A stretch of 34,729 nucleotides of DNA from an uncultured Verrucomicrobia subdivision 3 bacterium (GTDB lineage Bacteria > Verrucomicrobiota > Verrucomicrobiia > Limisphaerales > UBA8199): positions 1 through 34,729 of the forward strand of contig CAIWJG010000956.1 in assembly GCA_903912925.1 (NCBI GenBank), given 5' to 3'. The translations under genes were made by a program, and so were the position numbers. This document shows positions 6,817 through 14,845 of this stretch, in pieces. Each line of letters opens with the position of its first letter. Position 1 is the first letter of the stretch. Under the pieces are notes generated by a model. The model saw only the letters and a list, made by a program, of their open reading frames with translations. It was not told the origin of the DNA and did not search any database.

Positions 6817-7047
6817 AATGCAGAATGAAGAATGAAGAATGAAGAAATGGGCCGGCAAAGCCCCCTCCAAGCCACATCAATGCGACATTAAAGCCACCTC
6901 AAAGCGTGTTGCTAGCCAGGCGGTAGCCACCCCAAAGCCACCTTCATGCGACCTCCAAGCCACCCTAAGGCTACCCCAAAGCCACCTTCATGCGACCTCA
7001 AAGCCACCTCGGGGCGAATGCAGAAGCCAGAATGAAGGATGCAGAAT
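6817..7047. repeat. Composite repeat block bounded by GAATGCAGAA motifs
   Basis: Between the relic and lolC no gene is visible. The block begins with GAATGCAGAATGAAGAATGA and more GAATGAA units, and ends with GAATGCAGAAGCCAGAATGA followed by AGGATGCAGAATC. In the middle, degenerate CAAAGCCACCT/CATGCGACCTC units recur, including an exact 27-bp direct repeat at 6929-6955 and 6973-6999. An ORF running through it is an artefact of the repeat. It is not a CRISPR array: units are uneven and spacers are repeats too. Confidence 0.7.
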
Positions 7048-7074
7048 CGGCAGCTTGTGCAATTCCGCGATTCG

Positions 7075-7101
7075 TTGACACGGCGCGGCCGGGGGTCTAA
7101 C
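7075..7101 (+). promoter_or_regulatory. Weak promoter candidate for lolC/E
   Basis: A perfect TTGACA lies at 7075-7080, but the best -10 (TCTAAC, 7096-7101) is only 15 bp away. The start codon follows within 10 nt, so the leader would be very short. The call rests on the -35 alone. Confidence 0.3.
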
Positions 7102-7110
7102 TTCGCACGC

Positions 7111-8382
7111 ATGTCTGGGTTGCCGTTCGAATTGCTGCTGGCGCTGCGGTACCTGCGGCCCAAAAGGACGTTCGTCTCGGTGATCACTTTGATTTCCGTG
7201 CTGGGTGTCACGCTGGGTGTCGCGGTGCTGATCATCGTCATCAGCGTCATGAGCGGGTTCGACGCCCAACTGCGCGACAAGATCCTCGGGTTTAACACCC
7301 ACATCAAAGTCATGCCGCGCTACGAGACGATGACGAACTATGCCGCCATCGCCCGCACAGTAACTTCCAACCGGAACGTGAAGGCCGTGGCGCCGTTTGT
7401 CATGGGCCCCGTGCTGCTCGAGACCAAGGCAGGTTCCAGCCAGTCGCGGGTGGGCGCGCCCTATATTCGCGGTATCGATGCCCGGATCGAGACGAACATG
7501 AGCGTGCTGCCGAGCAGCATCGTGAGCGGCAAGTTCGACGTCAGCGACCGGGGGCTGCTGGTTGGGACCGAATTTGCGCGCAACATGGGTTTGCAAGTGG
7601 GCGACATCGTTGAGATCGGCTCGCCCAGTATGCTGGAGGCTTGGCGAAGGAGTTCCCGGGAGACCAACGCCCCGGTCCCGGTGCTGCCGGAATACGAGGT
7701 GCGCGGCATTTTTGATGTCGGGTATTACGAATACAACCTGGCGGTGGTGGTGATCTCGCTGCAGGACGCGCAGGACCTTTATGACCTCCACGGTTCCGCG
7801 CACGGCTTGATGGTGATGCTGCACGATCCCTACCAGGCGCAGGTGGTGGAGAGGGAGCTGGCCCGGGCGCTGGGGCCCGACTATCAGCTCCGGAGCTGGA
7901 TGCAGGAAAACGCCAACCTGCTGAATGCGCTGGTGGTCGAAAAGAACGTCATGTTCTATCTGCTGTTCTTCATCATGATTGTGGCGGCGCTATGCATCCT
8001 GAGCGCGCTGATCACTTTCGTGGTGCAGAAGACGCGCGAGATCGGGATGCTCAAGGCGCTGGGAGCCACCGACTTGCAGGTCAGCCTGGTTTTTCTCAGC
8101 CAGGCCGCGCTAGTCGGCGCCGTCGGGGACCTGGCCGGTTATGGGCTGGGGATGCTGGCCCTGGCCTATCGGAACGAGTTCCTGCACTTCATGAATCGCA
8201 TGACGGGATTCGAGTTGTTCCCCGCCTCGATCTACGGCTTTACGGAGCTGCCGGCGCTGATCTTTCCGCGGGACATCCTGCTGGTCTGTGGCAGCGCCTG
8301 GGTGATCTGCATTCTCGGGGGCGTGATCCCGGCCTGGCGGGCGGGCCGGCTCAAGCCGGTGGAGGCGTTACGCTATGAGTGA
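7111..8382 (+). CDS. Lipoprotein-releasing ABC transporter permease (LolC/LolE type)
   Basis: Predicted 423-residue inner-membrane permease that works with LolD to release lipoproteins from the inner membrane for transport to the outer membrane. It has one N-terminal membrane segment at about 23-48 ('VITLISVLGVTLGVAVLIIVISVMSG'), a large periplasmic domain, then three C-terminal segments of the FtsX/MacB fold, with 'QKTREIGMLKALGAT' as the typical coupling motif and the ending 'PAWRAGRLKPVEALRYE'. The start at 7111 is chosen because upstream codons lie in repeat sequence. The stop overlaps the lolD start by 8 nt. Only one permease gene is present, so the complex may use a homodimer. A MacB-like exporter is a less likely alternative. 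Confidence 0.85.
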   Translation: MSGLPFELLLALRYLRPKRTFVSVITLISVLGVTLGVAVLIIVISVMSGFDAQLRDKILGFNTHIKVMPRYETMTNYAAIARTVTSNRNVKAVAPFVMGPVLLETKAGSSQSRVGAPYIRGIDARIETNMSVLPSSIVSGKFDVSDRGLLVGTEFARNMGLQVGDIVEIGSPSMLEAWRRSSRETNAPVPVLPEYEVRGIFDVGYYEYNLAVVVISLQDAQDLYDLHGSAHGLMVMLHDPYQAQVVERELARALGPDYQLRSWMQENANLLNALVVEKNVMFYLLFFIMIVAALCILSALITFVVQKTREIGMLKALGATDLQVSLVFLSQAALVGAVGDLAGYGLGMLALAYRNEFLHFMNRMTGFELFPASIYGFTELPALIFPRDILLVCGSAWVICILGGVIPAWRAGRLKPVEALRYE

Positions 8383-9061
8383 GGCGCTGCTCTCGGCCAT
8401 TGGCCTGCACAAGACCTACACGCTCGGCCAGCGCTCGCTGGAAGTGTTGCGCGGCGTGGATCTGGAGCTGCAGCGCGGCGAGTTCCTCGCCTTGCGGGGT
8501 GCGTCGGGCGCGGGCAAGAGCACCTTGCTGCACCTGTTGGGGGGGCTCGATACGCCCAACCGGGGGGAGGTCCGCCTGGCCGGTCGGAACCTGTCCACAC
8601 TGGGGCGCGGTGAGCTCGCGCGGCTGCGCAGCAAAGAAGTGGGCTTCATCTTCCAATCCTATTACCTGCTGCCGGAGCTGGACGCGTTGGAGAACGTGTG
8701 CCTGCCGGCGCGGATGGCGCGCATGCCGGCGGCTCAGGCCGAGGCCCGCGGGCGCGAACTGCTGGCGCGCGTCGGCCTCAAAGAGCGCGTTGACCACAAG
8801 CCCTACGAGCTTTCGGGCGGCGAGCAGCAGCGGGTGGCCATTGCGCGGGCGATGATCAACGAGCCGGATCTCATCCTGGCGGATGAGCCCACCGGCAACC
8901 TGGATTCGCACACTGGCGAGGAGATTATCGAGCTGCTGTGCGCGCTGCGCGACGAGAAGCAAACCACGTTCATCATGGCCACCCACGACGCTCGCGTGGC
9001 CGCCCGCGCGCCGAAAGTGATGGAGCTGGTGGACGGGCAGATTGTCCACCGCGAAATATAG
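8375..9061 (+). CDS. lolD: Lipoprotein-releasing ABC transporter ATP-binding protein
   Basis: Predicted 228-residue ATPase that powers the permease upstream. Walker A is GASGAGKST near residues 41-49, the signature LSGGEQQRVAIARA starts near 146, and Walker B 'LILADEPTGNLD' near 166. The length is that of LolD. The start codon overlaps the permease stop, giving translational coupling. Confidence 0.9.
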   Translation: MSEALLSAIGLHKTYTLGQRSLEVLRGVDLELQRGEFLALRGASGAGKSTLLHLLGGLDTPNRGEVRLAGRNLSTLGRGELARLRSKEVGFIFQSYYLLPELDALENVCLPARMARMPAAQAEARGRELLARVGLKERVDHKPYELSGGEQQRVAIARAMINEPDLILADEPTGNLDSHTGEEIIELLCALRDEKQTTFIMATHDARVAARAPKVMELVDGQIVHREI

Positions 9062-9063
9062 CG

Positions 9064-9092
9064 TTGGCAAGGCGGCTTCGGGGTGTTATAAA
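9064..9092 (+). promoter_or_regulatory. Sigma70-type promoter for the small basic protein gene
   Basis: TTGGCA (9064-9069) and TATAAA (9087-9092) are separated by exactly 17 bp, each one base from consensus. The leader of about 55 nt contains a 6-bp hairpin (CCCGCT 9098-9103 / AGCGGG 9113-9118) before the ATG at 9154. Confidence 0.6.
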
Positions 9093-9153
9093 CAGTGCCC
9101 GCTTCCAACGGGAGCGGGATAAACGTTATAGAACAGGAACAGGAATTTGATTT

Positions 9154-9309
9154 ATGTCACAGCATCGTAGTCTGCGCGCGGCGGCCACTTTGGGCGGCAA
9201 GCGAAATGTGCTCAAGCGATTTGAGCGCCTGGAAGTGCTCAAGAAACGCGGTCAGTGGAAAGAGGGAGAGCGCATTACCGGCTTGCGCAAGACCAAGAAG
9301 GACGCCTAG
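9154..9309 (+). CDS. Small basic protein, Verrucomicrobia/Chlamydiae family
   Basis: A 51-residue highly basic protein: MSQHRSLRAAATLGGKRNVL, then KRFERLEVLKKRGQWKEGER and an ending ITGLRKTKKDA. The pattern 'SLR...KRNVLKRFERLE-LK---W-EG--V-GLPK-K' is the family I know as TIGR04137, 'small basic protein', found in the Verrucomicrobia-Chlamydiae lineage and suspected to associate with ribosomes or RNA; its function is not established. It has its own promoter candidate and leader, and AGGAAT-type sequences before the start. It is the best taxonomic marker in the window. Confidence 0.85.
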   Translation: MSQHRSLRAAATLGGKRNVLKRFERLEVLKKRGQWKEGERITGLRKTKKDA

Positions 9310-9313
9310 GCCA

Positions 9314-9421
9314 GTGCGGAATACGAAGTGCGGTGTGCGGAATGACGCACGCCGTGGGGAGGCTTTGTCGCCACGTCGGCCCGGTCCTGTTTCCGTATTC
9401 CACACCCCGCACCCGGCATTC
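9314..9421. repeat. Inverted copies of a GTGCGGAATACG-type repeat
   Basis: A forward motif at 9314-9344 (GTGCGGAATACG...GTGCGGTGTGCGGAATG) reappears inverted at 9394-9421 as CGTATTCCACACCCCGCACC followed by CGGCATTC. This imperfect hairpin fills the spacer between the small basic protein gene and the pseudouridine synthase gene. It resembles dispersed repeats of these genomes. Confidence 0.5.
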
Positions 9422-9423
9422 AG

Positions 9424-10128
9424 ATGATTCGTCTGCAAAAATACCTGGCGGATGCGGGCGTCGCTTCGCGGCGCGCCGGTGAGGAGATCATTCTGGCCGG
9501 GCGGGTGGCGGTCAACGGCGAAACCGTAGCGGCGCTGGGCACCCGGATTGACCCGGACCACGACCGAGTGGCGGTGGATGGCCAGCCGGTCCGGGCCAAG
9601 CGCAAGATTTACGTGGCGCTCCATAAGCCGCAGGGCCTGGTTTGCTCGCGCAAGGACGAGCATGAGCGGCCGACGATTTACGGGCTGCTGCCGAAGGAAT
9701 GGGGCCACCTGCATTCGGTCGGGCGGCTGGATTACCTGAGCGAGGGGCTGATCTTCCTGACCAACGACGGCGAGTTTAGCCTGCACCTGACGCATCCGCG
9801 TTACGGGGTGCGCAAGAAGTATGTCGCCATCGTCGAAGGTCGGGTGTCGGAGCAAGTGCTGAACCTGTTTACGCAAGGTGTGCGGCACCTGGGCGAGAAT
9901 CTGAAGGCGGAGAAGGTGAAGCTGGTTTCCGCCAGCCAAACGCGGAGCGTGGTGGAATTGGAATTGGCTCAGGGCAAGAACCGGGAGGTGCGGCGGCTGT
10001 TCGAGTCGCAGAGCATCGCGGTGAAACGCTTGCAGCGGGTGCAGATCGGCAAGATCAAGCTGGGCGAGCTGCCGGTGGGCAAATGGCGGGCATTGACAGA
10101 ACCGGAAATTAAATCTCTAATGAGTTGA
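9424..10128 (+). CDS. rRNA pseudouridine synthase, RsuA/RluB family
   Basis: Predicted 234-residue enzyme that isomerises a uridine in ribosomal RNA. An S4 RNA-binding domain covers residues 1-60 (MIRLQKYLADAGVASRRAGE). The catalytic motif GRLDYLSEGLIFLTNDG contains the presumed catalytic aspartate D103. 'HPRYGVRKKY' and 'QGKNREVRRLFES' are typical of the family. Family members modify 16S U516 (RsuA), 23S U2605 (RluB) or U2457/U2604; the sequence alone does not decide, so no symbol is given. It lies 3 nt before the SH3 protein gene. Confidence 0.88.
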   Translation: MIRLQKYLADAGVASRRAGEEIILAGRVAVNGETVAALGTRIDPDHDRVAVDGQPVRAKRKIYVALHKPQGLVCSRKDEHERPTIYGLLPKEWGHLHSVGRLDYLSEGLIFLTNDGEFSLHLTHPRYGVRKKYVAIVEGRVSEQVLNLFTQGVRHLGENLKAEKVKLVSASQTRSVVELELAQGKNREVRRLFESQSIAVKRLQRVQIGKIKLGELPVGKWRALTEPEIKSLMS

Positions 10129-10131
10129 GCT

Positions 10132-11433
10132 ATGAAAACGAACTGCTGGTTAATTCTAGGGGCGATGCTTTCAACAAGCCTCTTGGCGCAACAGCCGGCT
10201 AATCCGGCCCCGTCTGCGCCGATCGAGACGCCGGCGGCGGCGCCCGCGGCAACGCTGGCGCCCGTGACCGCCAAGACCAACGCACCAGCAGCCAAGATGG
10301 GCAAGAAGAAGGCCGGCAAGAAGAAAGCCGAAAAGGCGCCCCAGAAGAAGGTGGTTGCCAAGAAGAAGACGGGCGTCGCGGAGTCGAAAAAGAAAGAGGC
10401 CGTTGCGGGGGTGAAGACGATACCGCTGGTGCCCGGACTGGCGGAAGTCGCCGCCACCCACGTCAACGTGCGCGGCCAGGCCAAGCTCAACAGCGAGGTT
10501 CTGACGCGGCTGACCAAAGGCCAGTCGGTGACCGTCATCGAAGAGATTGTGCGGAATAACTCGGGCCCGGAGGAACCGTCGGCGTGGGCAAAGATAGTTC
10601 TGCCAACCGGGGCGCACGTGTGGGTCAACACCACACACATCAATGCCAGCAACGGGACGGTCACGGCCAGGAAACTGAACCTGCGCGGCGGGCCGGGCGA
10701 GAATTACAGTGTGGTTGGTCGGTTGCAGAGCGGTGATGCGGTCAAGCTGGTCACCACCAAAGGTGACTGGACGGAAATCGAAGCGCCGACTAGCGCTTAC
10801 GCGTTCGTGGCCGCGCAGTACCTCAAACAGGATGGGCTCAAGCCTGCCGCCCCCGCGGCGACGCCGACCGAGCCGGCTCCGACTCCGGCCACGGTGGCCG
10901 CGATCCCGCCGGTAGCGACACCGCCGGCCGCGGCTCCAGTCGTGCCAGCCCCAGCCCCGGCCCCGACGCCGACCGAGCCGGCTCCGACACCGACCACGGT
11001 GGCCGCGGTCCCGCCAGTAGCTCCGCCGCCGACCGAAGCGCCCGCCGTGCCGGCTCCGGAGCCGGCCCCGACCGTCGCCGCGCCCGCTCCGGCCCCGACC
11101 GTCGCTGCGCCTGCTCCGACGCCGGCGCCCGAGGTGACCACCCCGCCAGCGACAGTCGAAGAAATGCCGTCGCCGGACGAGCCGCCGCCGCCACGGATTG
11201 TGCAGCGGGAGGGCATTGTGCGCGGCATGACGAGCATTCAGGCGCCGTCGAAGTTTGTGCTCATCAGCCCGCAGGATGGCCGGGACATTGATTACCTCTT
11301 CACGGACTCGAAGGAGCTGGACCTGCGGCGCTACAAGGGCATGCGGATTATCGTGACGGGCGAAGAGGGCTTGGACGAGCGCTGGCCGAACATGCCCGTA
11401 TTGACGATTCAGAAGATTCTGGTCGTGGAGTAA
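10132..11433 (+). CDS. Secreted SH3-domain protein with Pro-Ala linker
   Basis: Predicted 433-residue exported protein. The signal peptide (MKTNCWLILGAMLSTSLLAQ) is followed by an Ala-Pro stretch and a lysine-rich segment (about 58-90). Two bacterial SH3 domains come next: about 100-170 with 'THVNVRGQAKLNSEVLTRL', and 177-233 with 'RKLNLRGGPGENYSVVGRL' and 'GDWTEIEAP'. A Pro/Ala/Thr linker (about 238-350) contains a 35-residue imperfect repeat (DNA period 105 bp, 10861 and 10966). The last 75 residues form a conserved-looking domain ('IVREGM...FVLISPQDGRDIDYLFT'). A role at the cell wall is likely but unproven. The gene is joined to folD by TAATG. Confidence 0.75.
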   Translation: MKTNCWLILGAMLSTSLLAQQPANPAPSAPIETPAAAPAATLAPVTAKTNAPAAKMGKKKAGKKKAEKAPQKKVVAKKKTGVAESKKKEAVAGVKTIPLVPGLAEVAATHVNVRGQAKLNSEVLTRLTKGQSVTVIEEIVRNNSGPEEPSAWAKIVLPTGAHVWVNTTHINASNGTVTARKLNLRGGPGENYSVVGRLQSGDAVKLVTTKGDWTEIEAPTSAYAFVAAQYLKQDGLKPAAPAATPTEPAPTPATVAAIPPVATPPAAAPVVPAPAPAPTPTEPAPTPTTVAAVPPVAPPPTEAPAVPAPEPAPTVAAPAPAPTVAAPAPTPAPEVTTPPATVEEMPSPDEPPPPRIVQREGIVRGMTSIQAPSKFVLISPQDGRDIDYLFTDSKELDLRRYKGMRIIVTGEEGLDERWPNMPVLTIQKILVVE

Positions 11434-12320
11434 TGGCTCCAGCCAACCTTATCGACGGGCGAGCCATCGCCCGACAAATTCAAGGCGAGCTGGTTCAGCG
11501 CATCGCGGCCCTGAAGGCGGCTGGGGTCCAGCCGGGGCTGGCCTTCGTGCGGGTGGGCGAAGACGCGGCGTCGAAGGTCTATGTCGGCCGGAAGGAGAAG
11601 ACCTGCGCCGAGCTGGGCATTTTTTCCGAGACGCATGTCTTGCCCGAGGCAACCAGCGAGGCGGAGTTGCTCGCGATGCTGGCCCGGTTGAACGTGGATG
11701 CGCGACTGCATGGCGTGCTGGTCCAAGCCCCGTTGCCGCCCCAGATCCGTTCCGCAGTGATCTATGCCACGGTGCGGCCGGAGAAGGACGTGGACGGGTT
11801 CCATCCGGTCAACGTGGGGAAACTGATGCTGGGCGACCCGACGGGTTTCCATCCGTGTACCCCGGCGGGGATTCGTGAGCTGCTGGTGCGCGCGGAAGTG
11901 AAGCTTAGCGGGGCCGAAGTAGTCGTGCTGGGACGGGGTAATATCGTGGGCAAACCCATGGCCGCGATGCTTTGCCAGAAGGAGCGACACGCCAACGCCA
12001 CGGTGACGATTTGCCATTCGGGGACGCGCGATATCCGAGCGCATTGCCGGCGGGCGGAAATTCTGATCGCGGCCATGGGTGTGGCGGAGTTTGTTAAGGC
12101 CGACATGGTCAAGCCCGGGGCGGTGGTCGTGGACGTAGGCGTGAACCGGGTGAGCGATGCGGCGGCCAAAGGCGGCTCGCGGCTGGTGGGGGACGTGGAT
12201 TTCGCGGGGGTGCAGCCAATTGCCGGAAAGATCACCCCCAACCCCGGCGGGGTGGGGCCGATGACCATCGCCATGCTGATGCAGAACACTGTGCGTGCCG
12301 CCGAAATAGCGGCACGCTGA
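11433..12320 (+). CDS. folD: Bifunctional methylenetetrahydrofolate dehydrogenase/cyclohydrolase
   Basis: Predicted 295-residue cytoplasmic enzyme that interconverts 5,10-methylene-, methenyl- and 10-formyl-tetrahydrofolate, supplying one-carbon units (for example to PurH, also in this window). The catalytic Tyr50-Lys54 pair is in YVGRKEK, the substrate segment 'VQAPLP' follows near 100, the NADP-binding 'VLGRGNIVGKPMA' near 168 and the signature 'NPGGVGPMTIAMLMQNT' near the end. The start ATG overlaps the previous TAA by one base. Confidence 0.95.
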   Translation: MAPANLIDGRAIARQIQGELVQRIAALKAAGVQPGLAFVRVGEDAASKVYVGRKEKTCAELGIFSETHVLPEATSEAELLAMLARLNVDARLHGVLVQAPLPPQIRSAVIYATVRPEKDVDGFHPVNVGKLMLGDPTGFHPCTPAGIRELLVRAEVKLSGAEVVVLGRGNIVGKPMAAMLCQKERHANATVTICHSGTRDIRAHCRRAEILIAAMGVAEFVKADMVKPGAVVVDVGVNRVSDAAAKGGSRLVGDVDFAGVQPIAGKITPNPGGVGPMTIAMLMQNTVRAAEIAAR

Positions 12321-12358
12321 CACCGGAACCCGAAACCCAATTGAAGGACTGATCCCTG

Positions 12359-12811
12359 ATGAACGCGACGCGAATTTTGCCTGATCTGCAGTCCTCGTTG
12401 CTGTGCGAGGAAGTCCGCCGGGAAGCCAACGGGAACTTCTTCCTGGTGGGGGTGATTGATTTCATTAGAGTACCCCAACTGCCGGTAGTGGCGTTCAAGC
12501 TGAGCATCTTCAATCGCTGGACAGCGGGCGTGGGGCAGTTTGTGGAGACCTCGCGGTTCATCGCGCCGGATCAGACCACGGTCCTGCGCAAGGGTGAGGT
12601 GAAGTTCACCTTGCACAGCGCCGCACAGAACGCCACGACCGTCACGCTTTTGCCCCAGGTTGAATTTAAGACCGCTGGCACTTACTACGTCGAAGTGTTG
12701 GTGGATGATGTGATGAAGCTTCGTTACCCGGTGCCGGTGGTCCATGTGCCGCCGCCGGCTCAGCCGACGGGCTCATCGACGCCGCCTGCCCCGCAGCCGC
12801 CCGCGTCGTGA
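12359..12811 (+). CDS. DUF6941-like hypothetical protein
   Basis: Predicted 150-residue protein. The N-terminus 'MNATRILPDLQSSLLCEEVRREANGNFFLVGVIDFIRVP' matches my memory of DUF6941, a beta-sandwich family of unknown function ('LPDLQ-SLLC--VR-E--GK-hLhGh-D-I'). The C-terminus is a proline-rich tail. There is no signal peptide. GAAGGA lies about 10 nt ahead of the ATG. It sits between folD and a membrane protein; no role can be assigned. Confidence 0.6.
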   Translation: MNATRILPDLQSSLLCEEVRREANGNFFLVGVIDFIRVPQLPVVAFKLSIFNRWTAGVGQFVETSRFIAPDQTTVLRKGEVKFTLHSAAQNATTVTLLPQVEFKTAGTYYVEVLVDDVMKLRYPVPVVHVPPPAQPTGSSTPPAPQPPAS

Positions 12812-12864
12812 GCCGGGTCAGTGGCGGTCCGGGCGAGGATGCTGGCAGCGGGGGCGGGGTTTCT

Positions 12865-13668
12865 ATGAGTGCATCGGACGACAAAGCGCAGATTGCGTGG
12901 CAACCACTAACAGCGAGGGGGGTGGCGGCGTTTGCGCGAGCATCGTTGGGGCGGCTGCTGCTCGTACAATTAATCGTGGCGCTGCTGGCCGCGGGCACGG
13001 TGGTCTGGTTCTTGCAGGAGTGTTGGTTCCCTACGATAGGCGAGGCGATCCGCGCATTGCCGGCGAAGGGAGAGCTTCGCGCTGGCAGTTTGAACTGGAC
13101 AGGGCTTTCGCCCTTGTCGTTGGCGGAGGGACGGTTCCTGGCGTTCGCGGTCGATCTGGACCACACCGGCGAAGCCCGCTCACCAGCGCAAGTGCAATTG
13201 GAGCTTGGGCGGTCGGATTTTAGGGTCTATTCCCTCTTCGGTTGTGGCCGAGGCGGTTATCCACACGACGGAGCGTTGGCGTTTAATCGGACTGAGTTGT
13301 GGCCATGGTGGGGCGCCTGGGCTCCGGCGATTCTGGCTATTGTGGCTGGGTCGGTGGTGACGGGACTGATGGTAATCTGGGCGTGTTTGGCGACTCTGTA
13401 TTGTCTGCCGGTCTGGCTGGTCGGGTTCTTTGCGAATCGGGACTGCCGTCTGGGCGGGAGCTGGCGCCTGGCTGGCGCGGCATTAATGCCGGGAGCCCTC
13501 CTGATGTGTGCCGCCGTCTTCCTGTACGGCTGGGGCGCTTTGGATCTCCTGCGTCTGGCAGTGACAGGAGCCGTGCATTTGGTAATGGGGTGGGTCTATC
13601 TCTTCATTAGTCCACTGTGCCTGCCGCGGCGCCCGGATCCGGCCCTGAAGGGCAACCCATTCGCGTGA
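12865..13668 (+). CDS. Hypothetical multi-pass membrane protein
   Basis: Predicted 267 residues from ATG 12865; an in-frame GTG at 12808 (overlapping the previous stop as GTGA) would add 19 glycine-rich residues and cannot be excluded. One membrane segment lies at about 28-50 ('LLLVQLIVALLAAGTVVWFL'), a roughly 90-residue extracytoplasmic region follows, and four hydrophobic segments fill about 145-255 ('AILAIVAGSVVTGLMVIWA', 'LMPGALLMCAAVFLYGW'). I do not recognise the family. Confidence 0.6.
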   Translation: MSASDDKAQIAWQPLTARGVAAFARASLGRLLLVQLIVALLAAGTVVWFLQECWFPTIGEAIRALPAKGELRAGSLNWTGLSPLSLAEGRFLAFAVDLDHTGEARSPAQVQLELGRSDFRVYSLFGCGRGGYPHDGALAFNRTELWPWWGAWAPAILAIVAGSVVTGLMVIWACLATLYCLPVWLVGFFANRDCRLGGSWRLAGAALMPGALLMCAAVFLYGWGALDLLRLAVTGAVHLVMGWVYLFISPLCLPRRPDPALKGNPFA

Positions 13669-13703
13669 TTGCGCGTAGCTCGCCGTTCGTTTAGTCTCAG
13701 GCC

Positions 13704-14495
13704 ATGACGATTTCAGTGGGCTTTTTTCGGACCGCGCTGCTCCTGCTCGTTGGAGTGCTGCTGAGTGGCTGCCTGCCACCCGGACCGAAGGACGAGGAGA
13801 AAGAACAATTCTTCCTGGCAGGCAAGAGCCGAGTTAAAACGATGGATTTCAAAGGGGCCATTGAGTCGTTCGAAAAAGCGGTCGAGGTGAACCCAAAATC
13901 CGCCCCCGCCCACTTTGAATTGGGCGTTCTGTACGAACAAAAGGAGTCCGACCCGGCTGCCGCCATTTACCACTACGAGCGTTACCTCAAACTGTCGCCA
14001 AACTCGGGCAAGGAAGAAATGGTCAAGACCCACGTCCTGGCTTGCAAACAGCAATTGGCGCAATCGGTCTCGCTGGGCCCGGTGACGGAGAGGCAGCAAA
14101 AGGAGCTTGAAAAACTTGTGGATGAGAACAAGCGCCTCCTGGAGGAGAACAAACAACTCCGGGAGGACCTGGATAAATGGCGCGCCTACGCTGCTGGCCA
14201 GCAGAACGCCGCCAGCCAGGCTCGCGCAGGATCGCCCACACTTCGCCCGGTGCAACCGTCGGTTGCAGGCCAGCCGCCTGCGAGCGGCGCGGCGACGTCG
14301 AATTCAGCCAGCGCGGCCCGGCCACCGGCTACGCCTGCAACAACTTTACGGACACACATCATCAAAGCAGGCGAAACGCCGACTATCATTGCCCGAAAAT
14401 ATGGCGTGAAAGTGGAGGCGCTGATGGCTGCAAATCCCAAGCTGGATCCCCGGCGCCTGCAGGTTGGCCGGGCTGTGACCATCCCGGCGCCGTAG
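13704..14495 (+). CDS. TPR-LysM lipoprotein
   Basis: Predicted 263-residue lipoprotein. The signal ends in lipobox LSGC with Cys23. TPR-like helices follow at about 33-110 ('FKGAIESFEKAVEVNPKSAPAHFELGVLYEQ'), then a coiled coil at about 130-165 ('LVDENKRLLEENKQLREDLDKW'), a low-complexity Ala/Pro/Ser linker, and a C-terminal LysM domain at about 215-262 ('HIIKAGETPTIIARKYGVK'). It probably sits in an envelope membrane and touches peptidoglycan through LysM. The partner is unknown; the coiled coil suggests oligomerisation. Confidence 0.78.
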   Translation: MTISVGFFRTALLLLVGVLLSGCLPPGPKDEEKEQFFLAGKSRVKTMDFKGAIESFEKAVEVNPKSAPAHFELGVLYEQKESDPAAAIYHYERYLKLSPNSGKEEMVKTHVLACKQQLAQSVSLGPVTERQQKELEKLVDENKRLLEENKQLREDLDKWRAYAAGQQNAASQARAGSPTLRPVQPSVAGQPPASGAATSNSASAARPPATPATTLRTHIIKAGETPTIIARKYGVKVEALMAANPKLDPRRLQVGRAVTIPAP

Positions 14496-14845
14496 CTGAA
14501 AGGTGTTTCGTCACCGAATAGAATTTGAACAAAATCCCCCGCCTCCGGGTCAATGGTTTGATGCCTCTTTGTGTGGGAGAGGCTGGCAGGCTGCACGGTT
14601 GCCGAGTTTACAGCGCGCAGAGCGGGTAGGTGTTCGTGGAGCAGACTGCGAATCCGGTGGTGACAACGGCAGCAATCGTGAGGCGGCGGAAGGCAGGCAG
14701 AAGCGGGGCGATGCTGGCCGGGTTCCGCGGCGCAAAAAAAACATAAAGATTTATTTGACAAGTTCTTGGACAATCCAGTAAATATGGGCAAGTATTACCG
14801 TTGGCATTGTTGATCTGTGGGTATAAAACGAGCTAAACTTTATCT
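14496..14845. other. Intergenic region upstream of the exopolysaccharide genes
   Basis: The left two-thirds is GC-rich with no believable gene; the ORF through it has no ribosome site or recognisable sequence. The last 110 bp are abruptly AT-rich and probably hold the promoter of the exopolysaccharide group. Confidence 0.5.
14755..14827 (+). promoter_or_regulatory. Promoter region candidates for the exopolysaccharide genes
   Basis: TTGACA (14755-14760) is perfect but only a weak GTAAAT lies 17 bp downstream (14778-14783). A second candidate is TTGGCA (14801-14806) with TATAAA (14822-14827), a 15-bp spacer, using the same hexamers as the small basic protein promoter. Which one is used cannot be told. 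Confidence 0.4.

Noticed and set aside
6900..7015. Regular CAAAGCCACC units as a possible CRISPR array
   Set aside because: Unit lengths are irregular, the intervening sequence is itself repeated, and no cas gene is nearby.
10797..11237. Gly-Ala-rich ORF on the minus strand
   Set aside because: It is the complement of the Pro-Ala linker of the SH3 protein, which has a signal peptide and SH3 domains in frame.
14503..14781. 92-codon ORF between the LysM lipoprotein and the beta-barrel gene
   Set aside because: No ribosome site, no recognisable sequence, and it overlaps the AT-rich promoter region.
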